A DNA stretch of 64,000 nucleotides from Psychroflexus sediminis (GTDB taxonomy: Bacteria > Bacteroidota > Bacteroidia > Flavobacteriales > Flavobacteriaceae), in the NCBI RefSeq assembly GCF_900099815.1, contig NZ_FNCW01000011.1, positions 39,856 through 103,855 on the forward strand, given 5' to 3'. This document shows positions 37,267 through 46,549 of the stretch, one piece after another (within the stretch, counting starts at the first letter, position 1; every line of letters begins with the position of its first letter). Both the position numbers and the translations under genes were made by a program. Below the pieces are notes generated by a model. That model was not told the DNA's origin and did no database searches. It saw only the letters and a program-made list of their open reading frames with translations.

Positions 37267-37518
37267 ATGGCTAATCATAAATCAGCATTAAAAAGAATAA
37301 GAAGCAACGAGGCAAAGCGCTTAAGAAATCGTTATCAGCACAAAACAACTCGTAATGCGATCAGAAGATTAAAGTCTACTGAAAACAAAGAAGAGGCGCT
37401 GAAAAGTCTTCCAGAAGTTATCTCTATGGTAGATAAGTTGGCAAAGAAAAACATCATTCATGATAATAAAGCTGCTAACTTAAAGTCTCAGTTAACCAAA
37501 TATGTTGCTGCTTTATAA
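37267..37518 (+). CDS. rpsT: 30S ribosomal protein S20
   Basis: An 83-residue basic helical protein with the S20 start [20 protein letters not shown] and end [13 protein letters not shown]. It binds 16S rRNA. It lies 25 bases after the tRNA-Glu pair and may share that promoter. Confidence 0.97.
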   Translation: MANHKSALKRIRSNEAKRLRNRYQHKTTRNAIRRLKSTENKEEALKSLPEVISMVDKLAKKNIIHDNKAANLKSQLTKYVAAL

Positions 37519-37541
37519 GCTTTAACACAGAACCCTTATTG

Positions 37542-37569
37542 TGGTCTCTTTGAGGAGACCATTTTTTTT
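37542..37569 (+). terminator. Intrinsic terminator after rpsT
   Basis: Stem TGGTCTC / GAGACCA (37542-37548 with 37555-37561), a 6-base loop and eight T. Confidence 0.85.
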
Positions 37570-37595
37570 GCGAAAAAAAGTTATTAATAATAAGT

Positions 37596-37622
37596 CTAAA
37601 TAAGTTTAGTTATTTAAATTTG
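37596..37622 (+). promoter_or_regulatory. Iron-transporter promoter with possible metal-repressor operator
   Basis: TAAATTTG at 37615-37622 fits the -7 consensus, 16 bases before the ATG. Just upstream is the inverted repeat CTAAA-TAAG-TTTAG (37596-37609), in the promoter spacer, where a repressor would block transcription. A DtxR- or Fur-family iron regulator is a plausible ligand but cannot be told from sequence alone. Confidence 0.45.
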
Positions 37623-37638
37623 TAAAAAAAATAAAACC

Positions 37639-38667
37639 ATGCAAAAAATACTTTACTTACTCTTTATCTCAGTTATTGTATTTGGATGTAAATCTGACAA
37701 CAAAAAAGAAACTGAAAATGAATTAACTGTTTACACTCACAGACATTACGAGTCGGATCAGAAATTATTCAAACGCTTTGAACAGGAAAGCGGAATCAAA
37801 CTCAATATCGTCAACGCCAGTGCCGACGAATTAATTCAAAAAATGAACCTGGAAGGTGAGCAGTCGCCTGCCGATGTACTCATCACTGTAGATGCCGGCA
37901 GACTATACCGAGCAAAATCCCAGGGTCTACTGCAGTCTTTTTCATCCAAGCTTATAGATTCCATAGTTCCAGAACATCTTAAGGATGAAGACGGACAGTG
38001 GGTTGGTTTAACCAAAAGAGCACGAGTCATTGCTTATGCCAAGGACAGAGTTGATTCGACTCAATTATCCACCTATGCTAATTTAGCTTCTGAAAAATGG
38101 GATAATGAAATATTGGTAAGAAGTTCTTCCAATATTTACAACCAATCGCTTTTAGCTTCTATAATAGCAAATCAAAGTAAGGAATTTGCCGAAGAATGGG
38201 CGCAGGGCATCGTTGAAAATATGGCACGAGCTCCTAAGGGAAATGACAGGGACCAGGTGAAAGCGGTAGCCAATGATGAAGGAAACCTCGCTATTGTAAA
38301 TACCTACTATATAGGAAAGCTTTTGAATTCTGAAGATCAAAGCGAAGTAGAAGCCGGGAAAAGCGTCAATATCTTTTTCCCAAATCAGGAAACCACGGGA
38401 ACCCACATTAATGTGAGCGGTATAGGTGTTGCAAAATACTCCCCCAATAAGGAAGCCGCAATACAATTTATTGAATTTCTTCTTCAAGAAGAAGCTCAGA
38501 AAATCTTTGCAGGTTCCAATTTTGAATATCCAGTAAATCCAAATGTAGAACCCGCGGAAATTTTAAAATCCTGGGGAGACTTTAAAGAAGATAATTTATC
38601 CCTCAATAAACTAGGAGAATATAATAAGGAAGCCGTCATTATTTTTGATAAAGCAGGCTGGAAATAG
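37639..38667 (+). CDS. Ferric-iron ABC transporter substrate-binding lipoprotein
   Basis: A 342-residue periplasmic binding protein of the FbpA/FutA type. A lipobox (VIVFGC, Cys near residue 17) anchors it in the membrane. Motifs include LTVYTHRHYESDQKLFKRFE near 29-48, ADVLITVDAGRLYRAKSQGLL near 75-95 and NTYYIGKLL, with the tyrosines used for Fe(III) binding in the family. It is followed after 7 bases by the permease and then the ATPase gene. Confidence 0.93.
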   Translation: MQKILYLLFISVIVFGCKSDNKKETENELTVYTHRHYESDQKLFKRFEQESGIKLNIVNASADELIQKMNLEGEQSPADVLITVDAGRLYRAKSQGLLQSFSSKLIDSIVPEHLKDEDGQWVGLTKRARVIAYAKDRVDSTQLSTYANLASEKWDNEILVRSSSNIYNQSLLASIIANQSKEFAEEWAQGIVENMARAPKGNDRDQVKAVANDEGNLAIVNTYYIGKLLNSEDQSEVEAGKSVNIFFPNQETTGTHINVSGIGVAKYSPNKEAAIQFIEFLLQEEAQKIFAGSNFEYPVNPNVEPAEILKSWGDFKEDNLSLNKLGEYNKEAVIIFDKAGWK

Positions 38668-38674
38668 TTTTTAA

Positions 38675-40312
38675 TTGAATCTAAAAAATAGATTTTTCAA
38701 ACTCAAAAGAGACCTCAATCGATGGTCTCTTTTGTTGTTGTTGGTTCTGGGTATTGTCTCTATTCCAATTTTGACCATCGGTTTTAAATTATTTGGTGGT
38801 CCGGGGGAAAGCTGGAATCATATTGTAGACTATGTTTTATTCGATTATTTAAAAAATTCTTTCCTTCTTGCTCTTTTTTGCTCAATCATTGTTATTCTTT
38901 TTGGAGTGACGACAGCCTGGCTGGTGTCCAGGTTCGAATTCCCCTTTAGAAAACAACTGGAATGGCTTCTCATCCTCCCTTTATCTGTACCTGCTTACAT
39001 CATGGCTTATGCATATGCAGGTGTTTTTGGATATTCCGGGATTTTTTCAAAGTTCATGGGGTTTATCGGGATTGGTGATTTCAGAATAGAGATCATGAAT
39101 ATTTATGGATTGTCCCTCATTCTCAGTATTTCGCTTTTCCCCTATGTGTATGTGAGCAGTAGAACTTTCTTTCTTGCTCAAGCTACCAATTTGCTTGAAG
39201 CTTCTAGAATGCTGGGGATAAGCGAATTCAAATCTTTTTTCAAACTCATTTTTCCCTTAGCCAGACCAGCCATCATAGCAGGACTGGTTCTGGTGCTGAT
39301 GGAAGTTTTAAACGATTACGGGGCAGCAAGCTATTACGGAGTAAGCACGTTCACAACGGGAATCTTCAGGTCGTGGTTTTCACTCGGTGAACCGGAAACT
39401 GCCATCTATCTTTCTGCTATCCTACTATTGATTGTTTTTGGTCTGATTCTTTTTGAAAAATGGCAGAGAAGACATCTGAAATTTACTTCAGCAAAAACTT
39501 CAAAACAAAACTATAATTCGAGAATCAAGCCCAGGAAAGTCAATCAGATGTGGTTCAGTATCATTTGTTTTATCCCAGTTTTTTTGGGTTTTATTCTACC
39601 TGTTATTCAACTTTTTATTTGGTTAAAGCAAACCTTTTCAACCGTCTGGACTGCTGAATTCATTTCGATTACTTTAGAAAGCTTTGGAATCGCATTTTTA
39701 ACGGCATCCGTAACTGTTTTCGTAGCTTTACTCCTGCTCTTCTTTACCAAATGGAATAAAATCAGATTGCTCAAAATCAGTTCAAAACTTGGTGTTTTGG
39801 GTTATGCTATTCCCGGAATAATTATAGCCATTGGTGTTTTGATTCCTAGTCTGTATTTAGACAAATGGCTCATTGAAAAAAACATAACTTCAAAATTGAT
39901 TCTGAATGCAACGCTGATCGCTTTAGTCTATGCCTATGTTGTCCGATTTTTGGCAGTAGCATATCAGCCTCTGGAATCCTCAAGCCTGAAAATCGATCGA
40001 AGTTTATCCGATTCTTCAAAGGTTTTAGGTCAAGGGAATTTCAAAACGTTTTTCAAAATTGAATTTCCTCTGATAAGAGTTGGACTGCTGAGTGCCTTTA
40101 TTTTAGTCTTCATAGACATTTTAAAGGAATTGCCACTTACTTTAATTATGAAGCCCTACGACGTCAATACCCTGGCCGTGAAAGCTTTTGAATATGCAAG
40201 TGACGAAATGGTAAGTTCCGCAGCACTTCCTTCTCTTCTCATAATATTAACGGCATTAATCCCGGCCATTTTTTTAAATAAGTTACTTTTGAAGAATGCA
40301 AGCAACTCTTAA
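38675..40312 (+). CDS. Ferric-iron ABC transporter permease (FbpB-type)
   Basis: A 545-residue membrane protein with two fused permease halves, about twelve helices, and the conserved cytoplasmic EAA-like loops EASRMLGISEFKSFFKLIFPLARPAI (first half, shortened here: EASRMLGISEFKSFF) and SKVLGQGNFKTFFKIEFPLIR (second half). It starts at a TTG immediately after the substrate-binding gene, and its 3' end overlaps the ATPase gene by 17 bases. It moves Fe(III) across the inner membrane. Confidence 0.93.
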   Translation: MNLKNRFFKLKRDLNRWSLLLLLVLGIVSIPILTIGFKLFGGPGESWNHIVDYVLFDYLKNSFLLALFCSIIVILFGVTTAWLVSRFEFPFRKQLEWLLILPLSVPAYIMAYAYAGVFGYSGIFSKFMGFIGIGDFRIEIMNIYGLSLILSISLFPYVYVSSRTFFLAQATNLLEASRMLGISEFKSFFKLIFPLARPAIIAGLVLVLMEVLNDYGAASYYGVSTFTTGIFRSWFSLGEPETAIYLSAILLLIVFGLILFEKWQRRHLKFTSAKTSKQNYNSRIKPRKVNQMWFSIICFIPVFLGFILPVIQLFIWLKQTFSTVWTAEFISITLESFGIAFLTASVTVFVALLLLFFTKWNKIRLLKISSKLGVLGYAIPGIIIAIGVLIPSLYLDKWLIEKNITSKLILNATLIALVYAYVVRFLAVAYQPLESSSLKIDRSLSDSSKVLGQGNFKTFFKIEFPLIRVGLLSAFILVFIDILKELPLTLIMKPYDVNTLAVKAFEYASDEMVSSAALPSLLIILTALIPAIFLNKLLLKNASNS

Positions 40313-41291
40313 CATTACCAACTTGTCCAAATCTTTCGACCAGGGAAAGGTGAAAGCTCTGGATGGCATTACTTTCCAGGTGAATCCTGGTGATATTTGT
40401 GCTGTTGTAGGTGAAAGCGGAAGCGGTAAAACGACACTTATCCGCCTTATAGCAGGTCTCGAGGAATTAGATTCTGGAGAGATCCATATTGAAAATCACC
40501 TTGTAGCCTCCATCAAAAAGAATGTGGCTCCAGAGAAAAGAGATGTAGGAATGGTATTTCAGGAATATGCATTGTTTCCCCACCTTTCAGTCCTGGACAA
40601 TATTGTGTATGGGATTAAAAAATCTAAATCAAAGAAAGATACCGCTCTGGACACTTTAGAACTTGTGGGGTTAAAAGGCTATGAAAATAGGTATCCACAC
40701 GAATTATCTGGCGGACAACAACAAAGGGTAGCCTTGGCCAGAGCTCTAGCCCCAAAACCTTCGGTGTTGATTCTTGATGAACCTTTTAGTAATCTCGATG
40801 CCATGATGAGATACAGGCTCAGAAATGAGGTCTTCAATATCATAAAAAAAACAGGCGTAACAGCTATTTTTGTAACCCATGATACGCAAGACGCTCTGGC
40901 GGTAGCCGATGAAATTTTAATTCTTCAAAACGGAAGACTGGTTCAGAAAGATGAAGCTTCGGCATTATATAAAAAACCTCAATCCATATACGTAGCTTCG
41001 TTATTCGGGAATACAGTACAGCTTAATAAAGGCCTGCAAACAGCTTTCAAATGTCCTTTAAAAGAAGATTGCTGTCATGCGATTAGAAACGAAAATTTGA
41101 CCGTCAATCAGGACTGTGATTATGTTTCTGAAGCTGAAATATTGAAAAGAACTTTTTTGGGCACGCATTCACAATTACTCCTAAAACTGGATAACGGTGA
41201 GCATCTCACTGTTGTCACCAATGAACCCGTACTGGGAAAAACCATTAAAATCGGATTTAATTCTAAGGATGTTTTAGCTTTCGACGAATAG
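40296..41291 (+). CDS. Ferric-iron ABC transporter ATP-binding protein (FbpC-type)
   Basis: A 331-residue ABC ATPase. Walker A GESGSGKTTL near 39-48, Q-loop MVFQEYALFPHLS, signature LSGGQQQRVALARAL near 137-151 and Walker B VLILDEPFSNLDAMMR near 157-172. A C-terminal regulatory domain follows (about 245-331) with several cysteines (CPLKEDCCHA), unusual for the family and possibly redox- or metal-sensitive. It overlaps the permease end, completing a three-gene importer. Confidence 0.94.
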   Translation: MQATLNITNLSKSFDQGKVKALDGITFQVNPGDICAVVGESGSGKTTLIRLIAGLEELDSGEIHIENHLVASIKKNVAPEKRDVGMVFQEYALFPHLSVLDNIVYGIKKSKSKKDTALDTLELVGLKGYENRYPHELSGGQQQRVALARALAPKPSVLILDEPFSNLDAMMRYRLRNEVFNIIKKTGVTAIFVTHDTQDALAVADEILILQNGRLVQKDEASALYKKPQSIYVASLFGNTVQLNKGLQTAFKCPLKEDCCHAIRNENLTVNQDCDYVSEAEILKRTFLGTHSQLLLKLDNGEHLTVVTNEPVLGKTIKIGFNSKDVLAFDE

Positions 41292-42668
41292 CTACTGTCC
41301 TCTGAAAAAGATGATCGTGCTAATCGTTTTAAGTAAAATTCTCAAATCGAGAAAAACACTTCTATGTTTGATATAATAGAGATCGTACTGTAACTTTTCA
41401 ATCATGTCCTCATTAGAATTAGCATACTTGGAATTGACCTGGGCCCAGCCGGTGAGACCTGGCTTAATTATTTGTCTAACTTCATAGAAAGGAATTTTTT
41501 CGGAAAGTGTTTTCACAAATTCAGGACGTTCAGGACGTGGCCCAATCAGACTCATATCACCTTTAAGGACATTGAAAAACTGAGGTATTTCATCAAATCG
41601 GGAACGCCTTAAAAATTTACCAAATTTTGTAATTCTCACATCTCCCTTTGAAGCGAATTGAGCTCCGTTAGATTCAGCATTCTTCACCATCGTTCTGAAT
41701 TTTATGATATAAAATTCCTTACCCGATTTGCCTACTCTCAATTGTCTGTAAAACAGACTACCCCTATTGCCAATTAGATTACCGATGAGAATAATAAACA
41801 CTATGAAAATTCCAAAAATTAATCCTATAATACTTATTATAACATCAACAATTCTCTGATACAGCAGGTAAAGCCGATTTTGATTACTCCTGCTAAATGG
41901 AAAATAAAAGTAAAAATCGTTATTCACATACTGCACGGGAACTTTACTTGTAATTTCTTCATAAACATGGGCATAGGCCTTAATAGGAAAACCAGTTTTA
42001 AGCAAAGGCACAAGAGCCTGATAGAGTTCAGAACTCAAGCCCTCTGTAGAATTGGATACTACAATTTCTCCAATTTTATACCTTTCCACAACATCCTGTA
42101 TCTCACCCAAAGGATATGAATCAAAATCTGAAGACTCTCTTTTCGTCGAACTTATATAGCCTTTGATTTCATAATTCGGATCATTTTTGAGCAAATCATT
42201 ACCAATTTTATCAATATCAAAATCATCACCAACAATAAGAACTCTCTTAAAAAAACGCGGAGAAGTAATAAGTCCGATATAAAGGAATCTCCAAATCAAT
42301 AAAGTTGAAACCATAATACCAAAAAAGTACAGAATTTGAAATCTGTTTTCCGGAAGTGGTGGTGAAAGTATGGGTGTAAGCAGAAAGAAAAGAGTCACCA
42401 AAAGGCAGGTTAGAACCACGTTTTTTACAGTTGCCTTTTTAGATTCTGCCTTCTGAAGATTATAAATTTCGAAGACTGTACCAAATAATAAAATATAACA
42501 GCTGAGGGTGATAAGCCATACCCATACACTGGACTTAAAAGAAAAATAAGTGAAGCCTAAATTCTCTGATATAATATAGAGCGCTAAACTCACAAATACA
42601 ACGTCAAAAACTCTTAGCAGTATCTTTCTCTCAGAAATTTCAAAATGAGTGACTCGGTTAATTTTCAT
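41292..42668 (-). CDS. Undecaprenyl-phosphate sugar phosphotransferase (WcaJ-type)
   Basis: A 458-residue polyprenyl glycosylphosphotransferase that starts exopolysaccharide or glycan-unit synthesis on undecaprenyl phosphate. Four to five N-terminal membrane helices (about 15-125), a CoA-binding-like middle domain (VLIVGDDFDIDKIG), a fifth helix near 275, then the catalytic bacterial sugar transferase domain: LFYRQLRVGKSGKEFYIIKF, RFDEIPQFFNVLKGDMSLIG and RPGLTGWAQVNSKY-like KPGLTGWAQV. No other polysaccharide genes are beside it, so the product is unknown. Confidence 0.94.
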   Translation of the reverse strand: MKINRVTHFEISERKILLRVFDVVFVSLALYIISENLGFTYFSFKSSVWVWLITLSCYILLFGTVFEIYNLQKAESKKATVKNVVLTCLLVTLFFLLTPILSPPLPENRFQILYFFGIMVSTLLIWRFLYIGLITSPRFFKRVLIVGDDFDIDKIGNDLLKNDPNYEIKGYISSTKRESSDFDSYPLGEIQDVVERYKIGEIVVSNSTEGLSSELYQALVPLLKTGFPIKAYAHVYEEITSKVPVQYVNNDFYFYFPFSRSNQNRLYLLYQRIVDVIISIIGLIFGIFIVFIILIGNLIGNRGSLFYRQLRVGKSGKEFYIIKFRTMVKNAESNGAQFASKGDVRITKFGKFLRRSRFDEIPQFFNVLKGDMSLIGPRPERPEFVKTLSEKIPFYEVRQIIKPGLTGWAQVNSKYANSNEDMIEKLQYDLYYIKHRSVFLDLRILLKTISTIIFFRGQ

Positions 42669-42803
42669 GGTCTAAAATGCAGAAACAAATTTAGGAAAAG
42701 ATATCTAAACGCCCCTTTTTTAAACCTCTTCTTTGGATATTTGTTTTTAACATTTATCTTTAAAATCCCTCATTTTTAAAGTAAATTTGAAAAAAAAAAC
42801 GAT

Positions 42804-44381
42804 TTGAAAAATATACTTCTTGCTGTAGCTTCAGGTTTACTTTTAGCTTTAAGCTGGCCTACCAATGGCTTTAGTCCCCTAAGCTTTATAGGATTTGTCC
42901 CCCTCCTTTTTGCTGAATTTAATACTAGACACGATCATTTTAAAAGAAAAAATTTAAGAACTTTTGGCCTTGCCTATCTCAGTTTTTTCATTTGGAACGC
43001 AGTTACCACCTATTGGCTTTACTTCTCCACTCCCTTTGGTGGAATATTTGCCATTTTGGCCAATTCTCTATTGATGAGTCTCATCTTACTGATTTACCAT
43101 GTGGTTGCCAAGCGAGTAGCCTTTACTGCTGCCTCCAGTTTTTTTATCGCCCTTTGGTTAAGTTTTGAAAAACTACATTTAAGCTGGGAATTTTCATGGC
43201 CCTGGCTCAACCTGGGAAATGTCTTTGCTAATGACATAAATTTAATTCAATGGTATGAATATACAGGAACTTTTGGGGGAAGCCTTTGGATTTTAATCGC
43301 CAATTTTGTTCTTTTCAAAGGGATATTGCTTTACAGACGGCATAAAAAATCAAACATTCTGCTAAGGACCGGGGTCAGGCTCTTTCTAATTATAGCATTA
43401 CCTATAAGCCTTAGCTTTTTAATAAAACCTGATACACATTCAGAAAACACCATTGAAACCCTGAGTTTACAACCGAATGTAGATCCTTATACAGAGAAAT
43501 ATTATACAGATAACCTAAAGATTTCCGAAAGTTTAATTGAATTAGCAGAACCTCTTTTTAAAGATAAACCTCAACTGCTTATCGCTCCAGAAACTGTTTT
43601 TGCTGAAGGTATTGAAATCAATGACTACAGATACTCGCAAGCCAAGCGATTTTCTCAAGACCTTTTAAATCAAAATGAGCAGCTCAATATTTTGTTTGGC
43701 ATTTCGATGTATCAAATTCTTCGTGATGAAAGTCAGGTTTCAGGTCAAAGCAATGTTTTAAGAAAAGGAGTCTGGTTCAATGATTTCAACAGCGCTGTTT
43801 TTGAACGAAAGGACGTAGAACATGAATTTTATCACAAATCAAAATTGGTCGTAGGTGTAGAAAATTTCCCCTACCAATCCACTTTGAAACCCCTACTCGG
43901 TGATATCATGATAGATCTTGGAGGAACGGTCGCCATGAAAACCACACAAAAAGAACGCAGTGTTTTTAAATTAAACAACGGTTACAGCATCGCCCCTATT
44001 ATCTGTTACGAATCGGTTTATGGTGAATTTGTAAACGGCTATGTCTCCAATGGAGCCCATGCCCTTGCCATCATCACCAACGATGCCTGGTGGGGAGATA
44101 CTCAGGGCCATAAACAACACTGGATATTCGCTAAACTTCGAGCCATTGAAACCAGAAGGGCTGTGGCGAGAAGTGCTAATACCGGGATTTCTGGTTTTAT
44201 TGATAAAGATGGATCTGTTCTGAAAAAATCAAACTACAACGAGAAAACGATTTTAAAATACGATTTACCCTTATATGAAGGAGAAACCTTTTATGTAAAA
44301 CACGGAGATTATATTCCAAGAATCTCTAACTTTTTAGCTTTATTCATTTTATTATTTGCAGTAACAAGAAGAAGGGAATAA
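42804..44381 (+). CDS. lnt: Apolipoprotein N-acyltransferase
   Basis: A 525-residue inner-membrane enzyme that adds the third acyl chain to lipoproteins. Six or more N-terminal helices precede the nitrilase-like domain. The catalytic triad is visible as Glu263 (APETVFAEG), the Lys of KSKLVVGVE at about 345-347, and Cys401 (ICYES). It starts at TTG; no in-frame ATG is placed better. It serves the several lipoproteins encoded in this window. Confidence 0.94.
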   Translation: MKNILLAVASGLLLALSWPTNGFSPLSFIGFVPLLFAEFNTRHDHFKRKNLRTFGLAYLSFFIWNAVTTYWLYFSTPFGGIFAILANSLLMSLILLIYHVVAKRVAFTAASSFFIALWLSFEKLHLSWEFSWPWLNLGNVFANDINLIQWYEYTGTFGGSLWILIANFVLFKGILLYRRHKKSNILLRTGVRLFLIIALPISLSFLIKPDTHSENTIETLSLQPNVDPYTEKYYTDNLKISESLIELAEPLFKDKPQLLIAPETVFAEGIEINDYRYSQAKRFSQDLLNQNEQLNILFGISMYQILRDESQVSGQSNVLRKGVWFNDFNSAVFERKDVEHEFYHKSKLVVGVENFPYQSTLKPLLGDIMIDLGGTVAMKTTQKERSVFKLNNGYSIAPIICYESVYGEFVNGYVSNGAHALAIITNDAWWGDTQGHKQHWIFAKLRAIETRRAVARSANTGISGFIDKDGSVLKKSNYNEKTILKYDLPLYEGETFYVKHGDYIPRISNFLALFILLFAVTRRRE

Positions 44382-44595
44382 AGGTGTATCCCCAGACAGA
44401 GCTATCCAGTCATCTTTCTGATATTAAAGTGCTGTCAAATATTAGCATTTGAAGGAAAGCGGCTGCTTATTTATACAACCCAAGCAGGATGTATTGAAGA
44501 GTTCACTTCTAAAACTCTCTTAGAATCTTATCGTAAATTTTGGACTTTAACATATAAGTCTCACCTATAGGCTAAGTAGTTGAGCGTTTTTGATA

Positions 44596-45339
44596 TTATT
44601 TATTCTGCTCGCTCTGAGGCCCTGGTATCATGACAGATAGCATGAGATAAACCAAAATGATGATAGGAATCGCTACAAACTGAAGCCAGACTAAAGCAAC
44701 AATAGAAAATACTACAATAAAATACCTGAACCAGTTTTCCTTAAACTTCAGGTTCTTAAATTTTAAGGCAAACAGCTTTATTTCTGCATTGAGCAGCAAA
44801 ACACTAAGCACAGAAATAGTAACAAGTACGTAAGCATTCTCAATCCAGGGAGTGATAAAAGATTCCGGATGGTATTCTAAGATGAGACCTAGACTCAAAA
44901 TCAGAAGCGCGTTGGCTGGTGTTGGCAAACCTATAAAGCTATCGGTCTGCCGTTCATCTATATTAAATTTTGCCAACCTGTAGGCCGATCCTAAAGTGAT
45001 AATAAGACCGATAAAAACCATCCAGCTGGTTTCCGGAGAAAAGAAATCTAATTCTGAAGACGGGTTTAAACTTCTAAACAATAGCTGACACATCACTATA
45101 CCCGGAACCAAACCACTGGTAACCATATCTGCCAGGGAGTCGAGCTGTAAACCCATGTCGCTTTTTACGTTGAAAGCTCTCGCAGCCAGGCCGTCGAAAA
45201 AATCAAAGAAAACACCTATAGCCACGAATAAGGTAGCCATGCTAAGCTCTCCTTGAACTGCAAAAACACTGGCTACACTTCCCGCAAGCAAATTCAGTAA
45301 GGTTATAAAATTAGGGATTTGTCGTTTTATCAATGTCAT
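44596..45339 (-). CDS. pssA: CDP-diacylglycerol-serine O-phosphatidyltransferase
   Basis: A 247-residue membrane enzyme making phosphatidylserine, the precursor of phosphatidylethanolamine. The CDP-alcohol transferase motif is seen as DFFDGLAARAFNVKSDMGLQLDSLADMV in pieces: DFFDGLAAR and LQLDSLADMVTSG, with the Asp residues in place. Seven or so helices. ATG 45339 is used rather than the TTG at 45360. Confidence 0.94.
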   Translation of the reverse strand: MTLIKRQIPNFITLLNLLAGSVASVFAVQGELSMATLFVAIGVFFDFFDGLAARAFNVKSDMGLQLDSLADMVTSGLVPGIVMCQLLFRSLNPSSELDFFSPETSWMVFIGLIITLGSAYRLAKFNIDERQTDSFIGLPTPANALLILSLGLILEYHPESFITPWIENAYVLVTISVLSVLLLNAEIKLFALKFKNLKFKENWFRYFIVVFSIVALVWLQFVAIPIIILVYLMLSVMIPGPQSEQNK

Positions 45340-45426
45340 AAAGTAGAATCTTGGATGCAATAAGAAAAAGCAAAATAAGTTTTAATATTATTAATTGTAG
45401 CATATTTGCCCAAAATAATTAGTGTA

Positions 45427-46494
45427 TTGAAGAGGTTTAGCTTCACATTGATTTTTGTATCTGCTTTATCTGCTTTTTCACAAACTGCAAAATATTCCAA
45501 TGAATTTTTAAGTATTGGCGTAGATGCTGCAGCATTTGGAATGGCCAACGCAGTGACAGCAACTACAAAAGATGTAAATTCCGGCTACTGGAACCCGGCC
45601 GGTCTGGTTCACCTGGAAGACAATCAGGTTTCAGCCATGCATGCCAATTATTTTGCAAACATCGCTACCTATAATTATGTGGCTGGGGCTATGCCGCTCG
45701 ACAGCAAAAGCGCCGTTGGGTTCAGCATAATTCGCTTTGGTGTGGATGATATTTTAAACACCACTCAACTCATCGATGAGCAAGGGAACATAGACTATAA
45801 CCGCATCAGTTTGTTTTCCAATGCAGATTATGCCTTCACCTTATCTTATGCCAGGAATCTGCCTTTGGAAGGGTTTTCTTACGGAGTGAATGCGAAAGTA
45901 ATAAGACGAATTATCGGTGATTTTGCACAAGCCTGGGGGTTTGGATTTGATGCAGGAATTCAATTTCAAAAAAACTCCTGGTCTTTTGGAGCCATGGCAA
46001 GAGACATCACTACCACTTACAATACCTGGACCTTTAATGATGCTGAACTGGCTACCATACAGGATGCCGTTGAAGGTCAAAATCAAGTCGTCCCGGAAGC
46101 TTCTGAAATCACCTTGCCCAAACTTCAACTTGGGGTGGCTAAAACTACACCCATCCGAAGGGATTTTGAACTCACCACCTCCTTAAATATAGATATGAGG
46201 TTTGCTCAAACCAACGATATTGTTTCTTCTGGCGCTATGAGTATGACCCCAGCCTTCGGTTTTGAAGTGGGTTACATCAATTTGGTTTACTTGCGCGGAG
46301 GTGTAGGCAACTTTCAAAATATTGAACAACTTGGCGGTAACGGAACTGAAATTGGCTTCCAACCCAATTTTGGCGTGGGCTTTAAATACAAAGGTATACA
46401 GATTGATTATGCGCTCACTGACATCGGTGATCAAAGCCTGGCCCTCTACTCCAATGTCTTCTCTTTAAAACTGGACTGGTCTGTTTTTAGATGA
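45427..46494 (+). CDS. PorV/PorQ-like outer-membrane beta-barrel protein
   Basis: A protein of about 355 residues with a signal peptide (MKRFSFTLIFVSALSAFSQ). The N-terminal motif NEFLSIGVDAAAFGMANAVTA and the following SGYWNPAGL fit the PorV/PorQ (UPF0164-like) family, whose members serve type IX secretion or act as surface barrels. The TTG at 45427 is preferred to an upstream TTG at 45406 because a -7-like CATATTTG lies at 45401-45408. Whether it works in secretion here is not shown; no por genes are adjacent. Confidence 0.85.
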   Translation: MKRFSFTLIFVSALSAFSQTAKYSNEFLSIGVDAAAFGMANAVTATTKDVNSGYWNPAGLVHLEDNQVSAMHANYFANIATYNYVAGAMPLDSKSAVGFSIIRFGVDDILNTTQLIDEQGNIDYNRISLFSNADYAFTLSYARNLPLEGFSYGVNAKVIRRIIGDFAQAWGFGFDAGIQFQKNSWSFGAMARDITTTYNTWTFNDAELATIQDAVEGQNQVVPEASEITLPKLQLGVAKTTPIRRDFELTTSLNIDMRFAQTNDIVSSGAMSMTPAFGFEVGYINLVYLRGGVGNFQNIEQLGGNGTEIGFQPNFGVGFKYKGIQIDYALTDIGDQSLALYSNVFSLKLDWSVFR

Positions 46495-46549
46495 TCCAAA
46501 ACCTCAGTATTGATTTCTCTTTTTTTGATTTTAATCCTAACTTTGACCC

